The notes beneath the pieces are model-generated. The model made no database searches. It was not told the origin of the DNA and saw only the letters and a program-made list of their open reading frames with translations. From Symbiodinium natans (Eukaryota; Sar; Dinophyceae; Suessiales; Symbiodiniaceae), in contig CAJNDS010000035.1 in assembly GCA_905221605.1 (NCBI GenBank), positions 185,189 through 249,188 of the forward strand: a stretch of DNA of 64,000 bases. Direction: 5' to 3'. Made by a program: the position numbers and the translations under genes. Shown here in pieces: positions 10,899 through 21,844 of the stretch (position 1 is the stretch's first letter; every line of letters begins with the position of its first letter).

Positions 10899-10957
10899 GC
10901 ATGGGCATGGGCATGGGCAAGGGCATGGGCAAGGGCATGGGCATGGGCATGGGCATT
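10899..10957. repeat. Hexanucleotide repeat (GGGCAT)n with variants
   Basis: About nine GGGCAT/GGGCAA units. The + strand reads as Met-Gly or Trp-Ala dipeptide runs, which are not a gene. Confidence 0.9.
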
Positions 10958-11505
10958 GGCGCTGCATGTCGTTGCCGTATACGCTTCACCCATTCCATCC
11001 TCACCGCTGCCCTGCATTCAAACATTTTCCATAAATCAGTACATAATAAGAAATACAAAACAAAAACACACAATTTATATGTTCAGTGCCTGGCATCTCT
11101 CCAGTCGCAAGGCATCCCTGGCAAGTGGCATAGTCAAGCATTCTCGACCTGACGCGCCTTGGCAACACAAAATTCGACATGCAAGCAATTCGATGCACAG
11201 CCTCTTGCTTGATAATGTATGCTTGTCCGTGAGTCGGACGGCCTCAACCTCGAAGGTGACGTTTGCTTTCTCTTTTTTTCGAGGCTAATCGCAGTCCCAG
11301 CTGTGTGGCAGCTTTGGCTTTAGAAAAACTGATTTGCCGGTGCTCACCCAGAGTTTTGTTTGGGCTGCTGCAACTGTGCGAGGCACTGCTCTATGCAGGT
11401 TCATGCAGGTTCCAAGCCCAAGGGGTGAAATCCACAAGAGGCTCGCCAGCACTACCCAGGCTCAAACGACCAGTTTTCTCTCGCTGCCGTATCGCTGAGT
11501 TTGCA

Positions 11506-11850
11506 ATGCCCGTGCCTGAGCCTGACGTCACGGTCCCAGATGGCGACAGCAAGAAAGGCGCGAAGCTCTTTAAGGCCAAGTGTGCTCAGTGCCACACTAT
11601 TGATAAGGGTGGGAATGCAAAGCAGGGCCCACCTCTCTGGGGCCTTATCGGACGTCAGTCTGGAACCTGTGATGGCTTCGCGTACTCGGAAGCGAACAAG
11701 AATGCAGCAATCATGTGGTCGGACAAGCACCTCTTCGAGTACCTCCTGAACCCCAAGAAGTACATTCCTGGAACGAAGATGGTCTTTGCAGGCATCAAGA
11801 AGGAGAAGGAGCGTGCGGACCTGATTGCCTACATGATGGAGATGAAGTGA
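11506..11850 (+). CDS. Cytochrome c, tandem copy 1
   Basis: A 114-residue soluble electron carrier of the mitochondrial intermembrane space, moving electrons from complex III to complex IV. The heme-binding CAQCH box has C26, C29 and H30. The distal Met ligand is M92 within [11 protein letters not shown], and the C-terminal helix is [14 protein letters not shown]. The length fits eukaryotic cytochrome c with a short N-terminal extension (MPVPEPDV). The frame is open upstream to 11263, but conservation with the other three copies begins at this ATG. It has no introns. Copy 1 differs from copies 2-4 by one residue (Thr for Ala at position 9) and a few silent changes, and its upstream flank is unrelated to theirs. 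It is the first of four direct repeats. Confidence 0.97.
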   Translation: MPVPEPDVTVPDGDSKKGAKLFKAKCAQCHTIDKGGNAKQGPPLWGLIGRQSGTCDGFAYSEANKNAAIMWSDKHLFEYLLNPKKYIPGTKMVFAGIKKEKERADLIAYMMEMK

Positions 11851-12114
11851 AGAGGGGCTGCCGAACAGCTTGCTTTGCGCCTATGTCGTAGTGGCTAGTC
11901 CTGTTTTTTCGGCGCACGCCGCACGCAACGCGGATGGATTGATGTTACAGGAAAATGCATCCATTGGTGAGGGTGCGTCACAGATAGTCGGCACCATTGA
12001 GAACACACGTCCACATTCTAAATCAGGAGCACGTGAGCATGGAACATCTCTGGGTCGCAATGGCGATGCCCATCTGCTGTACAACCACCAGTAGGAATAC
12101 CGCACTAGTTTCGA

Positions 12115-12231
12115 ACCGTCCAGTGTGGTGCATGCCAAGTAATTACGCACGCACTCTGTCGATGCTCTGCTGCCCAAGCGACAGCCGGTAGGCCCTTCAA
12201 GTAATCTGGTCAAAACACAACCTTTGCTGCA
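12115..12231 (+). promoter_or_regulatory. Conserved 5' spacer of cytochrome c repeat (also 12785-12897 and 13427-13540)
   Basis: About 110 bp ending at the ATG are nearly identical before copies 2, 3 and 4. They run from GTGGTGCATGCCAA through a pyrimidine-rich stretch (CTCTGTCGATGCTCTGCTGCCC) to CCGGTAGGCCCTTCAAG and the ATG. There is no TATA box. In dinoflagellates each gene of a tandem array is expected to be cut from a long transcript by spliced-leader trans-splicing. GGTAG or TTCAAG are the likely AG acceptors here. This role is inferred. Confidence 0.45.
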
Positions 12232-12576
12232 ATGCCCGTGCCTGAGCCTGACGTCGCGGTCCCAGATGGCGACAGCAAGAAGGGCGCGAAGCTCTTTAAG
12301 GCCAAGTGTGCTCAGTGCCACACTATTGATAAGGGTGGGAATGCAAAGCAGGGCCCACCTCTCTGGGGCCTTATCGGACGTCAGTCTGGAACTTGTGATG
12401 GCTTCGCGTACTCGGAAGCGAACAAGAATGCAGCAATCATGTGGTCGGACAAGCACCTCTTCGAGTACCTCCTGAACCCCAAGAAGTACATTCCTGGAAC
12501 GAAGATGGTCTTTGCAGGCATCAAGAAGGAGAAGGAGCGTGCGGACCTGATTGCCTACATGATGGAGATGAAGTGA
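12232..12576 (+). CDS. Cytochrome c, tandem copy 2
   Basis: Intron-free gene for a 114-residue cytochrome c, identical in protein to copies 3 and 4. Heme ligands C26, C29, H30 and M92 are all present. The start lies 381 bp after the stop of copy 1. The roughly 110 bp before the ATG are almost the same as those before copies 3 and 4, marking this as the standard repeat unit. Nearly every difference between copies is silent, which indicates recent duplication or gene conversion under purifying selection. Confidence 0.97.
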   Translation: MPVPEPDVAVPDGDSKKGAKLFKAKCAQCHTIDKGGNAKQGPPLWGLIGRQSGTCDGFAYSEANKNAAIMWSDKHLFEYLLNPKKYIPGTKMVFAGIKKEKERADLIAYMMEMK

Positions 12577-12897
12577 AGAAGGCCCTCGACTGAGCAACTC
12601 AATTTTCAAGCCTGATTCATTACTCGGGCACCTGTTTTGGTCGCACGCCGCACTGTCGCGAGCGTACGGGTTTCCTGACAGGTGCCGACCCACCAAGCGT
12701 ACAGGAAAAAAGCGTGCATTGCAGAGACTCAGTGTGAACGGATTGTCATTCGTAGTTCTGTCGATGTGCTGTGCTAGATCGATAGCCAGTATGGTGCATG
12801 CCAACTAATTACGCACGCACTCTTTCGATGCTCTGCTGCCCAAGCGACAGCCGGTAGGCCCTTCAAGTAATCTGGTCAAAACACAACCTTTGCTGCA

Positions 12898-13242
12898 ATG
12901 CCCGTGCCTGAGCCTGACGTCGCGGTCCCAGATGGCGACAGCAAGAAGGGCGCGAAGCTCTTTAAGGCCAAGTGTGCTCAGTGCCACACTATTGATAAGG
13001 GTGGGAATGCAAAGCAGGGCCCACCTCTCTGGGGCCTTATTGGACGTCAGTCTGGAACCTGTGATGGCTTCGCGTACTCGGAAGCGAACAAGAATGCAGC
13101 AATCATGTGGTCGGACAAGCACCTCTTCGAGTACCTCCTGAACCCCAAGAAGTACATTCCTGGAACGAAGATGGTCTTTGCAGGCATCAAGAAGGAGAAG
13201 GAGCGTGCGGACCTGATTGCCTACATGATGGAGATGAAGTGA
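12898..13242 (+). CDS. Cytochrome c, tandem copy 3
   Basis: Intron-free 114-residue cytochrome c with CAQCH heme box and Met92 ligand, same protein as copy 2. The start is 666 bp after the start of copy 2. The 3' flank (AGAAGGCCC then TGAGCAACTCAATTTTCAAG) matches that of copy 2, so the duplication unit covers both flanks. Confidence 0.97.
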   Translation: MPVPEPDVAVPDGDSKKGAKLFKAKCAQCHTIDKGGNAKQGPPLWGLIGRQSGTCDGFAYSEANKNAAIMWSDKHLFEYLLNPKKYIPGTKMVFAGIKKEKERADLIAYMMEMK

Positions 13243-13540
13243 AGAAGGCCCTTGACTGAGCAACTCAATTTTCAAGCCTGATTCATTCCTTGGGTTCCTG
13301 TTCTCGTCATATGCCGCGCTGTCGCGAGCGTACGGGTTTCCTGACAGGTGCCGACCCACCAAGCGTACAGGAAAAAACGTGCATTGCAAAAACTCAGTGT
13401 GAACGGATTGTCATGCGTAGTTCGATAGCCAGTGTGGTGCATGCCAAGTAATTACGCACGCACTCTGTCGATGCTCTGCTGCCCAAGCGACAGCCGGTAG
13501 GCCCTTCAAGTAATCTGGTCAAAACACAACCTTTGCTGCA

Positions 13541-13885
13541 ATGCCCGTGCCTGAGCCTGACGTCGCGGTCCCAGATGGCGACAGCAAGAAGGGCGCGAAG
13601 CTCTTTAAGGCCAAGTGTGCTCAGTGCCACACTATTGATAAGGGTGGGAATGCAAAGCAGGGCCCACCTCTCTGGGGCCTTATTGGACGTCAGTCTGGAA
13701 CCTGTGATGGCTTCGCGTACTCGGAAGCGAACAAGAATGCAGCAATCATGTGGTCGGACAAGCACCTCTTCGAGTACCTCCTGAACCCCAAGAAGTACAT
13801 TCCTGGAACGAAGATGGTCTTTGCAGGCATCAAGAAGGAGAAGGAGCGTGCGGACCTGATTGCCTACATGATGGAGATGAAGTGA
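13541..13885 (+). CDS. Cytochrome c, tandem copy 4
   Basis: Last copy in the array: a 114-residue, intron-free cytochrome c with the same protein as copies 2 and 3, starting 643 bp after copy 3. The upstream spacer is conserved. The 3' flank (GACTTTCCCCGG) is unique, so the array ends within this unit. The silent change GGCCTTATT (for ATC) is shared with copy 3, suggesting copies 3 and 4 are the most recent pair. Confidence 0.97.
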   Translation: MPVPEPDVAVPDGDSKKGAKLFKAKCAQCHTIDKGGNAKQGPPLWGLIGRQSGTCDGFAYSEANKNAAIMWSDKHLFEYLLNPKKYIPGTKMVFAGIKKEKERADLIAYMMEMK

Positions 13886-14099
13886 AGACTTTCCCCGGCA
13901 TCTTGATTTTAAGGGTTTTCTCCTTTCTTACTAGCGAAAGCCTCAGCAGGGCTTAGCGGTAAGATTCTGTGAAGGAGAGTGCCTGCAAGCGCGAAGCAAA
14001 CAAGCGATATCGACGTTTGGTGCGGGAGTTTGAAAGCTCCGTGGCAGCTGCCTTCACCTCTTGGTGTGTAGACGAACCTTCGCTCTTCTCCAGGCTCAC

Positions 14100-14156
14100 A
14101 TGTCGAAGGCACCGAAATGTGTGGTCAAAGCAACTCAGCAAGCCCTGCGAGAAACG
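14100..14156 (+). CDS. Possible first exon of an unknown gene
   Basis: ATG shortly after CTTCTCCAG opens a frame reading MSKAPKCVVKATQQALRET, then loses coding character. It lies about 215 bp after the last cytochrome c gene. The next exon is not clear, so this is only a candidate. Confidence 0.2.
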
Positions 14157-15752
14157 GATTTCTCATGCGTGCATCATCGCTTCGTTAGAGGCCAAACATT
14201 TGGGATTGAGCCATGGATATACTGCCACGCACGGTGAGGCATCGGCTTTCGGTGTCTTCTCCAGTACCAGCAATTCGAAGCGTGCTGGAAACAATCAACA
14301 GCTCGCCAAGTCTAGTCAATTGTTTACCTGAATGGTCAAGAGCTGCTTAACAGTAGAGAACTTAGAAGGAACAGAGCCTTACAACAAAGAATTGGAGTGC
14401 TTGCTCGGGTGACTTTGGTGGCTTGCTCAAGACCACGCTTCACAGGGCTGAGCACTCTCTGCAGCTTGGATGGCCTCGCGCATCTTGGATTTAGATTACA
14501 CTATACGCTGGTAATCCAATGTGTGTGCCCGATGCCTGCAAATTGTGATTCGATGCCGCATCACCTAAGGCGCCAGGGCGTGGCGCTGTGGACACCAGAG
14601 CGCAGTCCAAGTGTTCAGGAACTGCACACGCACATAATCGCACATATAAACGACGTGTTGGGCACTTCTCGCACTTCAATTTGATTGTCTTCTCCACGTG
14701 GTCTGACAGGTTCTGTGCATGCTGCGTCAGTCTGCCTGGCGGCTGCCAGCTGCCTTGCAATGGTCATCACCCCAAAAACCGGCAAGCATGGTGTGGCATG
14801 GGTGCAGCATTGCTGCATCTTGCGTCGGGTAGGGAACTGGCTTTTCAGGCCAGGGTGAGCGAGCGCCGGCTCCGTGTGGCTCGGCTCTCCAGCATCATGG
14901 CCGCACTGCTTTGTGCGCATGCGCGCTGCGTCGCCGGGCTCGGGAATCCTGACGCAAGGTCATGCTTGTAACTTTGCTGGAGGGAGAAGTGATGGACATG
15001 ATTCGAAGGGCGCGTGACTGAGCCGTTCCAGTTTGGGTGCAGAGGTCACGTATTATATATAGCATGTCCATCTTGTCCTCGCCCTGGATGTGAGGCTCGC
15101 AGGAGAGGCTTGCAGATCTGGCAGGAAGCCTAGCCAGTTGTGGCTGCATTGCTTGGCTGCCCTCATTTGGCTTCCTCTGCAGTTTCTGCAACTTCCACTC
15201 CGCGATGCTGTCTTGGTGTCGGGCGTGTTGGCACGAGACCAGTCCAAGGTGCAATCGTGCTAGGATGGATCTGGCAAGAGCTTGCTTGTAGTCGGTACAA
15301 CTGCTGCTTTCCGTCCCGCCTTCTCACAAGGGATGGCGCAGGTTCGAATGCTGCCGCCGCCGCCACATTCTTCAATGCCTCGCTTGGCCATCGTACCAGT
15401 TGTGGAGCTGTCCTGTTTTTTGTCACGTCAACCTGCGCGGCACTTACCGGCCACCTGGAGCCAGGACGGCAAGGATGCTTCCTGTGTTCCATTTCACGAT
15501 CGGGAGGATGCAGAAAGCCTGGAAACACTCAGGCTTGGTCCTCGGTCCTTTGGTGCTTTGGGCACCTAGACCTAGACTGAGCAGACGTGAGGCGATTGTC
15601 ACCTGGGCCGCTGCAGCCTGTGACAGCTCCCGGGAAGGCTCTAATGTGCTTCTGGCAGCAGGCGCCGCAGGCCCCACATGCTTTTTGAGCATCCAGCTCC
15701 GAGTCCATGCGGCCTGAAATCATACTGACATGTTTTTGGACGTTGGGCAGCG

Positions 15753-15929
15753 ATGGGGAAGGACTTCGAAGCGCACTGCAAGTATGAGCACATGCGGGCC
15801 GCTTGTGGTGGCCAGAAGCTCAGGCTTAGAGAGTACAGAGCAGTCAACAATGGATTTGCCCGTCCAGGAATGCAGTCCTTGGAGGAGCAGGCCAGCCTCG
15901 CTCTGCCTCGCTCTGCCAAATACGGGTAG
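15753..15929 (+). CDS. Candidate exon pair, unknown protein
   Basis: The frame from ATG at 15753 reads MGKDFEAHCKYEHMRAACGG, then REYRAVNNGFARPG and MQSLEEQASLALPRS before a TAG. The middle (AAGCTCAGGCTTAG) may be the end of a tiny intron. Charge pattern and Cys spacing look like real protein, but no family is recognised. Confidence 0.25.
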   Translation: MGKDFEAHCKYEHMRAACGGQKLRLREYRAVNNGFARPGMQSLEEQASLALPRSAKYG

Positions 15930-16567
15930 TGCAGCTCGCACGGATGTGCAGGCCGAGACGCTCCTGCTAAATGTCTATCTACGCTTTTGCCAGCAGACAA
16001 GTGCACCCCCAAGGCTCGAAGGAGGGTAGCAATTGTCGAATCACGATCACATGCTTCATCTCATCATGCAGGCCTTCATCAGAAGATGAGACGGATTATG
16101 ACTTGTGCGCCGATCCGCTGCGCCAAAACGGTTTCAGGGCGTGACGTTGCATCAGAGGTACATATCAGTTTTTCAAGATGCTCCAATGAAGGCGCGTTAG
16201 AACCCCACATGATGCTAGATGTGGTGAAGTTGCTCTCATGACCAGCTTGACTCCTAGGTCGTGCCCTCTCGCTTGGCATGTGGATTTGCCAAGCACCTGT
16301 CATCTGGTAGGCCCTGCACCAGACGTGCAGCTCCGACTTCTGCATGATTGCAGAGGCCGCGACTTGATCCTGTCCGTGTCAACCTGTGCTACCTTTTGTA
16401 TTGTGCCAGTCACCGAATGCTTGTCCTGATTCTGTGTAAGTAGCCCGAATTACTTGTTGGGAGACACATGTGCGCATCAGAATGTTCGACTGCAGCAAAT
16501 GACACTGTATTTGCTTGCAATCTTTCGTCATTTTGTTTCGCTCCTCAGCTTGCTTTTCCTTCTAGCC

Positions 16568-16687
16568 ATGTCAGGCACAGCGGCGTCTGTTGTTGCCAAG
16601 GGAAGGGGGGGGGTGTCATTTCTTGAGGATGAGACCGTCACCAGGCCTCGCAAGAAGCCTAGCTACTGGGGTTTCGTGCTGCAGTAA
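16568..16687 (+). CDS. Candidate terminal exon, unknown protein
   Basis: After TTCTAG, the frame starting with ATG encodes SGTAASVVAKGRGG, then SFLEDETVTRPRKKPSYW and ends GFVLQ-TAA. A run of nine G at about 16603 lies inside it. It could be a short complete protein or the last exon of the gene upstream. Confidence 0.22.
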   Translation: MSGTAASVVAKGRGGVSFLEDETVTRPRKKPSYWGFVLQ

Positions 16688-16889
16688 TGCAGCTCGGCGC
16701 CAGTGGGCTTTGACCAAGGGCTAAAACCAAGGCCTATCGCAATGGCCCTGGCAGAGATCTTTTCCAGGGTGTGGACTCGGGCAAGATTGCGGGGCTCAGG
16801 TGGGGCAGTCTGCGCTCCGGCCAGCACCTTCTCTCGTCCAAGTGCCCGCCCTCATGTGGGCACAGATGGGACCACGTCGCAGGAACTCC

Positions 16890-17130
16890 AATAGCGATGA
16901 CAGTTTCGCATTTGACAAGCTGAGACGTCCAAAGACGACGACAGTTTCGCTTTTCGGAGCTCACATCCAAAAGTGACGACGGTTCCGCATTTGGTGAGCC
17001 CACACGTCCAAGTGCGACGACCGTTTCGAATTTCGCGGGCCCAGACGTCCAAAAGAGACAACAGTTTCGCATTTCGCAAGACAAGAAGTCCAAAAGCAAA
17101 ATTTTGCGAGCCCAGAAGCCCACAATCAGC
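16890..17130. repeat. 40-bp minisatellite, five to six degenerate copies
   Basis: The word AGTTTCGCATTT recurs at about 16902, 16942, 16981, 17022 and 17062 (spacing 39-41), each preceded by CGTCCAAA-GACGAC and followed by GAGC/GGGCCCA. A sixth partial copy lies near 17099. Frames through it on the minus strand are artefacts. Confidence 0.85.
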
Positions 17131-17308
17131 GATAGCTATTTCGAAGACGGCGAGCGCGCCCACGCCCGTCCCGCGCACGAAAGCACGATTTGCATCCAAA
17201 ATGAGCAGCCCTCGAAAAAGCTCGCGGTCCGCAGCGGGCGCGCCGAGCTGGCCCCTCTTGCTCTTCACGCTGAAACCCCTTAGTGTTGACACGCTGTTTC
17301 GGAATATG

Positions 17309-17388
17309 GTGTATATATACATACACATGTGTATATATATATATATATATATATGTATATGCATATATATATATACACATATGTGCAC
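17309..17388. repeat. (TA)n/(TATG) microsatellite
   Basis: Alternating TA with CA and GC interruptions, including a run of about twelve TA units at about 17333-17354. It explains the Tyr/Ile-rich frames here. Confidence 0.93.
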
Positions 17389-17389
17389 T

Positions 17390-20300
17390 GTGCACAGACA
17401 CACATTTCGTCAAATATACAAATCGTTTGGAGAATGAACCGTGTGATGCCATAACAGGAGCAACATGCTGGACTGCAAAGCTGACGTGCTTCGCCGAAGC
17501 TTTTGTTGAACGTGTGCTTTGCAGGCACACGTGCTAGGTTTGGCCAGCACGGCCGGCTTTCCGAGGTGGACATGACTCGAAGCGCAGTTTCCAATCGCGT
17601 GACATGTCTTGGCGATGGTTGGTCAGGTTGGTGCAGAAGGACGCCCGGGCGATGTATTCAAGTGCCGCAGCCTGACTGTTTTGTGACTGGAATGTCCAAC
17701 AAAATCGTGTGAAGCTAGTAAGGATGGACACCTCTTGCGAACGTGTCCGTGTGCAGTGAGAGCAGACTTGGCCTTGGGCCTTCAGGCCATGCGCTTTGGC
17801 TACGCTGTTCGGCAGGCCGAAATTCGATTCAAGGCTCGCGGGCATCCAGCAACCCTCTCGTGCAGAGCATGGGTGTGAGATCCCACTTAAGCGGAATCCT
17901 TTGGCAAGGCGGACGGTGCTGCAGGAACCTTCGTACCTCTGCCACTTGAAGCTGAAATGGTTCGGGAGGAGCATTGCAGTGGTATGCCTAGGCGCATCTC
18001 GCCGTCAATCGTGTTTACATCCTGCACGTCAGGAGCTCGAACATCTGTGGTCGAAGCCGGCGGTACCAGGCTGGGTTGAGTGCCGTTTCTTGCGTTCAGG
18101 CCTTTGGGGCAGCCAGTCCACACTCTCAGGTGAAAGGGGCTCGTCAAGCGGAAGCTCCTCTTGTCAGGTACCTGCTCATAGTTAATTATTTGGATTGTCG
18201 ATGGTTTGTTGGCGGAAGCTGGCAAAGGATGAGCTAACGCCCAGCCGCTACCTCGGCTACTTTCAGTGACAAGAAAGAGCGTGGAGCGTGCACCCAAGTT
18301 GCAGCACTTCGTGCGGGGATTGCAGCCTTGCAGGCGATGCAGAAGCAGCACATCAAAGCCTGCAAGAGGCGACTCGGCTGTGAACCAATCCGAGATTCGA
18401 CGAATGTCAGGATGTCAAAAATGCAGCTGAACAACAACTCTCACGGAGAAGTGAAGTTGTAGATGCTTGTAAAACCCGCAACAAGGTTTTCGGCCGATTG
18501 AGGCGGATCGGGGAGACGAAACCCGCACTTGCCACGTGAGCCCAGCTTTGACAGATTCTGACAGACCATTGTCCTTTTAATTTGCACATTCGCTTCTCAT
18601 GTTTGCATATTTATGCAGTGGCAGGTACCTTGGTTGGCTCGGAAAATTCGATCCGGAGGTCACTCCCCGTCACTCCCCGTCACTCCCCGTTACCCCCTGT
18701 GACCTGTCAACAAGACCAGAGAGTTGAGTTGACCATGCTATGCTTTGTGGTCGTTGTTGTATCCGCAGGCCCTGTCTATGCTGTCAAACCCTACACCTGC
18801 TATCGCCATCGCAATGAAATGCCAGGCGCGCACGTTAATTCTGGATGCCCGCCGCAAGCATTGGGACGTACGTTGCGGCAGGTCGATGCCGTGTGGGGCA
18901 AAGCACAAAAGGCTGCTACTTGTAGTTGGCAGGAGTGCTCGTTCTCCTCCAGGGTGGCTAGAATGCTGCATAATGCTGCAAAAGGGCCCCCAATTTGCTT
19001 GCATGCAGGCAGAGGGCGCTACTGTTACGACAACTCCGTCGGACATGCTGGAGGCGGACCCCCTCAGCTATGCATAGGACATCTATTTACAGGACTTCAT
19101 GGGACGGCAAAGGCCTGCTTGATTGAAGTGATACATCCTAGCTTGTGAGGCCATCCTCCTGGGCGCTTGGCTTCGTGACTGCGATGCTGATGTTCGTGAC
19201 ACGCGCTCGAGGCCGGGATGATCTTGAATTGTCTTCGCTGACGCTTGCCACGCATCGCCCGCACTTGTCTTGTCAGGCTTCAGGCTGGCGAGCAATAAGG
19301 CAGGATTCGGCCATGATCACCCGTTGATCTTCTGATGCTCGATGGCACTGATTCGCACCGCTGCTTCGTTGGCTTCCCCTGATCTGCCAGGTTTCCTGAA
19401 AGCTTCCGGAGCTTCCGGGTAGTGAAGGCAAGGGTTCGCGTAGAGCTCGCGGGGAGAGCTGTTGGCTTGCCGCCAGCAGCTCTGTGCCTAAAACCAGACG
19501 TAAGATTTCGCCTGGTTTGTACAAAGTTCCAAATTAGCTTCACATATACATGTATTTTCCGTGCACTTCGTGTGGTAATGCTCACATCAAGGCTGTACAG
19601 ACATGCTACACCAAGCCTCGAATTCGAAGGAGGGTCTGGAAATTCTCAGTTTTTGCCCCGAAGGTAGCACCAGTACATGCTGGACTTGGAAAGTGCGAGA
19701 CGGGATATTTCCAAACCTCCGCTGTGCACTTGGTGCGGCTGTGGTCATCTGATGTTCTTATATTATCTGAAGGTCTTGGAGTGTGTGGCTTAGGACTTAG
19801 AGAGTAAGCACATTTGGAACGACCACAGCCGAAGCAATTGTCTAAGATTTCAACTTCTCAGGTCCTTGCGTATAGAGAAACGTACAATGTTCGGATCGGC
19901 ACATGTGGGATCCGCTGGCTAAGTATTTGATCCATTGTCGTCCTCAATGTCATGAGCAGCATCGCGGTCTTGTCGTGGCCATTGCTCGTCAGCTGACGAG
20001 CCGAGCCTTGTGATTTCTGCCAGCCGTAGCAAGTTGCGGCATCCTCTTCCAGATGGCCGCTGTTGCCGTGCGACGCCCGCAGGACTTCCCCGAGGCCTTT
20101 TCCTGGTAGCCATCCGCATCCATCTGCAGCCGAAGCAAAGCAGATGCCCAAACAGAGTGCAGGCAGGCCGGTTATCTGGCCTGAAGTCATGTGCGGTTCT
20201 CAGCAAAGTGACGGATGACTTCGGGTAGAATCCCCTGCAAGACACAAGGTGCGGCCAGCTGCAGCCAAGGACGCATGCGCAGGCCGCGACAGGTCCGACT

Positions 20301-20800
20301 GGGATGTCGGAAGGAAGAGATTTAGTGAACGGCCAGCTAGTTCAGCACGGGTCAGGTTGCTCCTGCCGGCTGGACAATGTGTGAATGTGAGGCAGACAAG
20401 GCATCTTGCCTACAGAAAGGTGATGCTTACGCTATCTTGGACTGAAAGCTTCGCTTTGACAGGAGTGGGTTCTTTGCGACCGAGTTGAAGCTATGGCGGC
20501 ACCTTGACAGTGGATGTGCAAGACACACGATATCAGCTTTTGGCCCTTGTGTTCGAGCCTTCCAGGCACCTGCGCCCTGAGACTTACCTCGGTACGTAGC
20601 ATGGTACGTAGCAAATCCAATCCGGTAGTAGGGTTCATGGGTGTCTGAGCACGTGGACAGGTTTTTGTCCGTCCCTAGAAAGTCGAAGTGAAGCACAGTG
20701 AGGCCGAGATGGCCGAGACCTTGCAAAAGCACCTCCGAGACACGAAGGCACAACAGACATCATCCAATCGCAATGCCGTGGCAAACAGGTGATGTCAGAG
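17390..20800. other. No recognised gene
   Basis: No family motif seen. Short AG-to-GT open stretches are scattered but no chain of them can be supported. The only structured element is the 10-bp repeat at about 18658-18700. Confidence 0.35.
18658..18700. repeat. 10-bp repeat (GTCACTCCCC)n
   Basis: Three exact and one altered tandem unit of GTCACTCCCC. Confidence 0.85.
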
Positions 20801-21152
20801 TGATGTAAGAATGACCCTTAAAATGCAGGACATGGACACAAGCTGTACTCAGGCGCGCCGGCAGTTAATCGGCCACGGCTGTATCTGTGCTGCACCACTC
20901 GTGCATGAGGTTCCTGAGAAGGATCGTGTCTCCGATGTTGCCATGAAGAAGGTGTTCGGTCTTGGGAGTCTTTTCGACAGCGGTTTTATGATGTTTTTGT
21001 CTGTGCTCCAACTCCAGATGGCATTGGCTAGCTGTGCGGACGCGCAATTCGAAGCAGAAGTGGGCATGGCCATGGCCCTGTCCTCTTCATAATAGATACT
21101 GCTACGCAATGCTGTTGGGGAGGACTTTGTGGCTCTCTTGCTGTGAACTCAG

Positions 21153-21260
21153 GAGGAGGATGATGCAAGTGAAGCCCAGGATGCCTCTGAAATGGAGGCA
21201 CTGGAGGCCCTGTGTGCCGTTGAGTCGTTGAGTCGATGGGGCCACGTGTGCAGTCCATAA
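21153..21260 (+). CDS. Candidate acidic terminal exon, unknown protein
   Basis: After CTCAG, the frame reads EEDDASEAQDASEMEALEAL, then CAVESLSRWGHVCSP and TAA. It is strongly acidic and helix-prone, unlike flanking noise. A frame upstream (about 20900-21090, with KDRVSDVAMKKVFGLGS) may be the preceding exon. Function unknown. Confidence 0.3.
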   Translation, partial: EEDDASEAQDASEMEALEALCAVESLSRWGHVCSP

Positions 21261-21810
21261 AACGTCCTGGGGCTCATCCTTTGGGACTTCGAGGGTGTGG
21301 CCGAGAGTAACTGCCCTGTCATCAGGAACCTTCGACGGAGACAAAGCTTCAAACGAAGTGCTCTGATGCAAAAGGTACGAAGGTCTGGCATGTCACCTTC
21401 TCACGTATCCTAGTTCCTTGGAATAGTTACCTTCAAAAGCAACTTCTTCCAGGAAGATCTCCGTGCGGCCAAGAAAACCCGTGTTCTGACCTGAGAGATG
21501 AGCACTCCCTGCACGCATCGCTGGCAACACTGAAGGAACCATGAGAGAGTAGTTGCAAAGCAACACTCTATCAGGAGCTATCGATGGAAGTTGGTTCACA
21601 AACTCCCCCCACACACGCTCGCTTTGGATCCCTCATCGTTTGCTGAGGAGGGGGAGGGAGAGGAGCAGGAAGAAAATCAGAACCAAACACACTTGAGGTT
21701 TAGGGCGAGGCTTTTAAGGGAACCAAACACACGAACATGGCTTGAGGTTTAATAATGACTTTTTCGAGGGCTCTCCGATTGACTTTTTCCTCTGGAAGTG
21801 CTCAGTGAGC

Positions 21811-21844
21811 TCTCTCTCTCTCTCTCCCTCTCTCTCTCTCTCTG
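21811..21844. repeat. (TC)n microsatellite
   Basis: About 16 TC units with one CCC interruption, ending near TCTGTCTTG. Confidence 0.9.

Larger units (their letters stand above)
8600..11262 (+). other. Region of weak coding islands, gene not identified
   Basis: Coding-like islands bounded by AG and GT/GC lie on the + strand. Near 9855-9894 there is ISSPFGFGAVYKGR after a CACAG acceptor. Near 9982-10017 there is ALELRQAERLCQ. At 10512-10595 there is a terminal-looking exon. They may belong to one multi-exon gene, but I cannot join them safely or name the product. The rest looks non-coding. Confidence 0.25.
11506..13885 (+). repeat. Four-unit direct tandem gene array (cytochrome c)
   Basis: Four gene units are in head-to-tail orientation with start-to-start spacing of 726, 666 and 643 bp. 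Coding parts are nearly identical. Spacers 2-3 and 3-4 share both ends, while spacer 1-2 shares only its 3' part, so the first unit is the oldest or the original edge. Confidence 0.95.
14157..16890 (+). other. Scattered coding islands, gene or genes not identified
   Basis: Several AG-bounded islands have coding texture on the + strand: about 15183-15240 (LQLPLRDAVLVSGVLAR), 15753-15929, about 15961-16000 (AETLLLNVYLRFCQ) and 16568-16687. They may be exons of one or two genes with small introns. No family motif was recognised. Confidence 0.25.

Noticed and set aside
11881-12804. 307-residue minus-strand frame across the cytochrome c array, repeated for each unit
   Set aside because: Shadow of the conserved + strand genes; it repeats only because the genes repeat, and crosses spacers without any motif.
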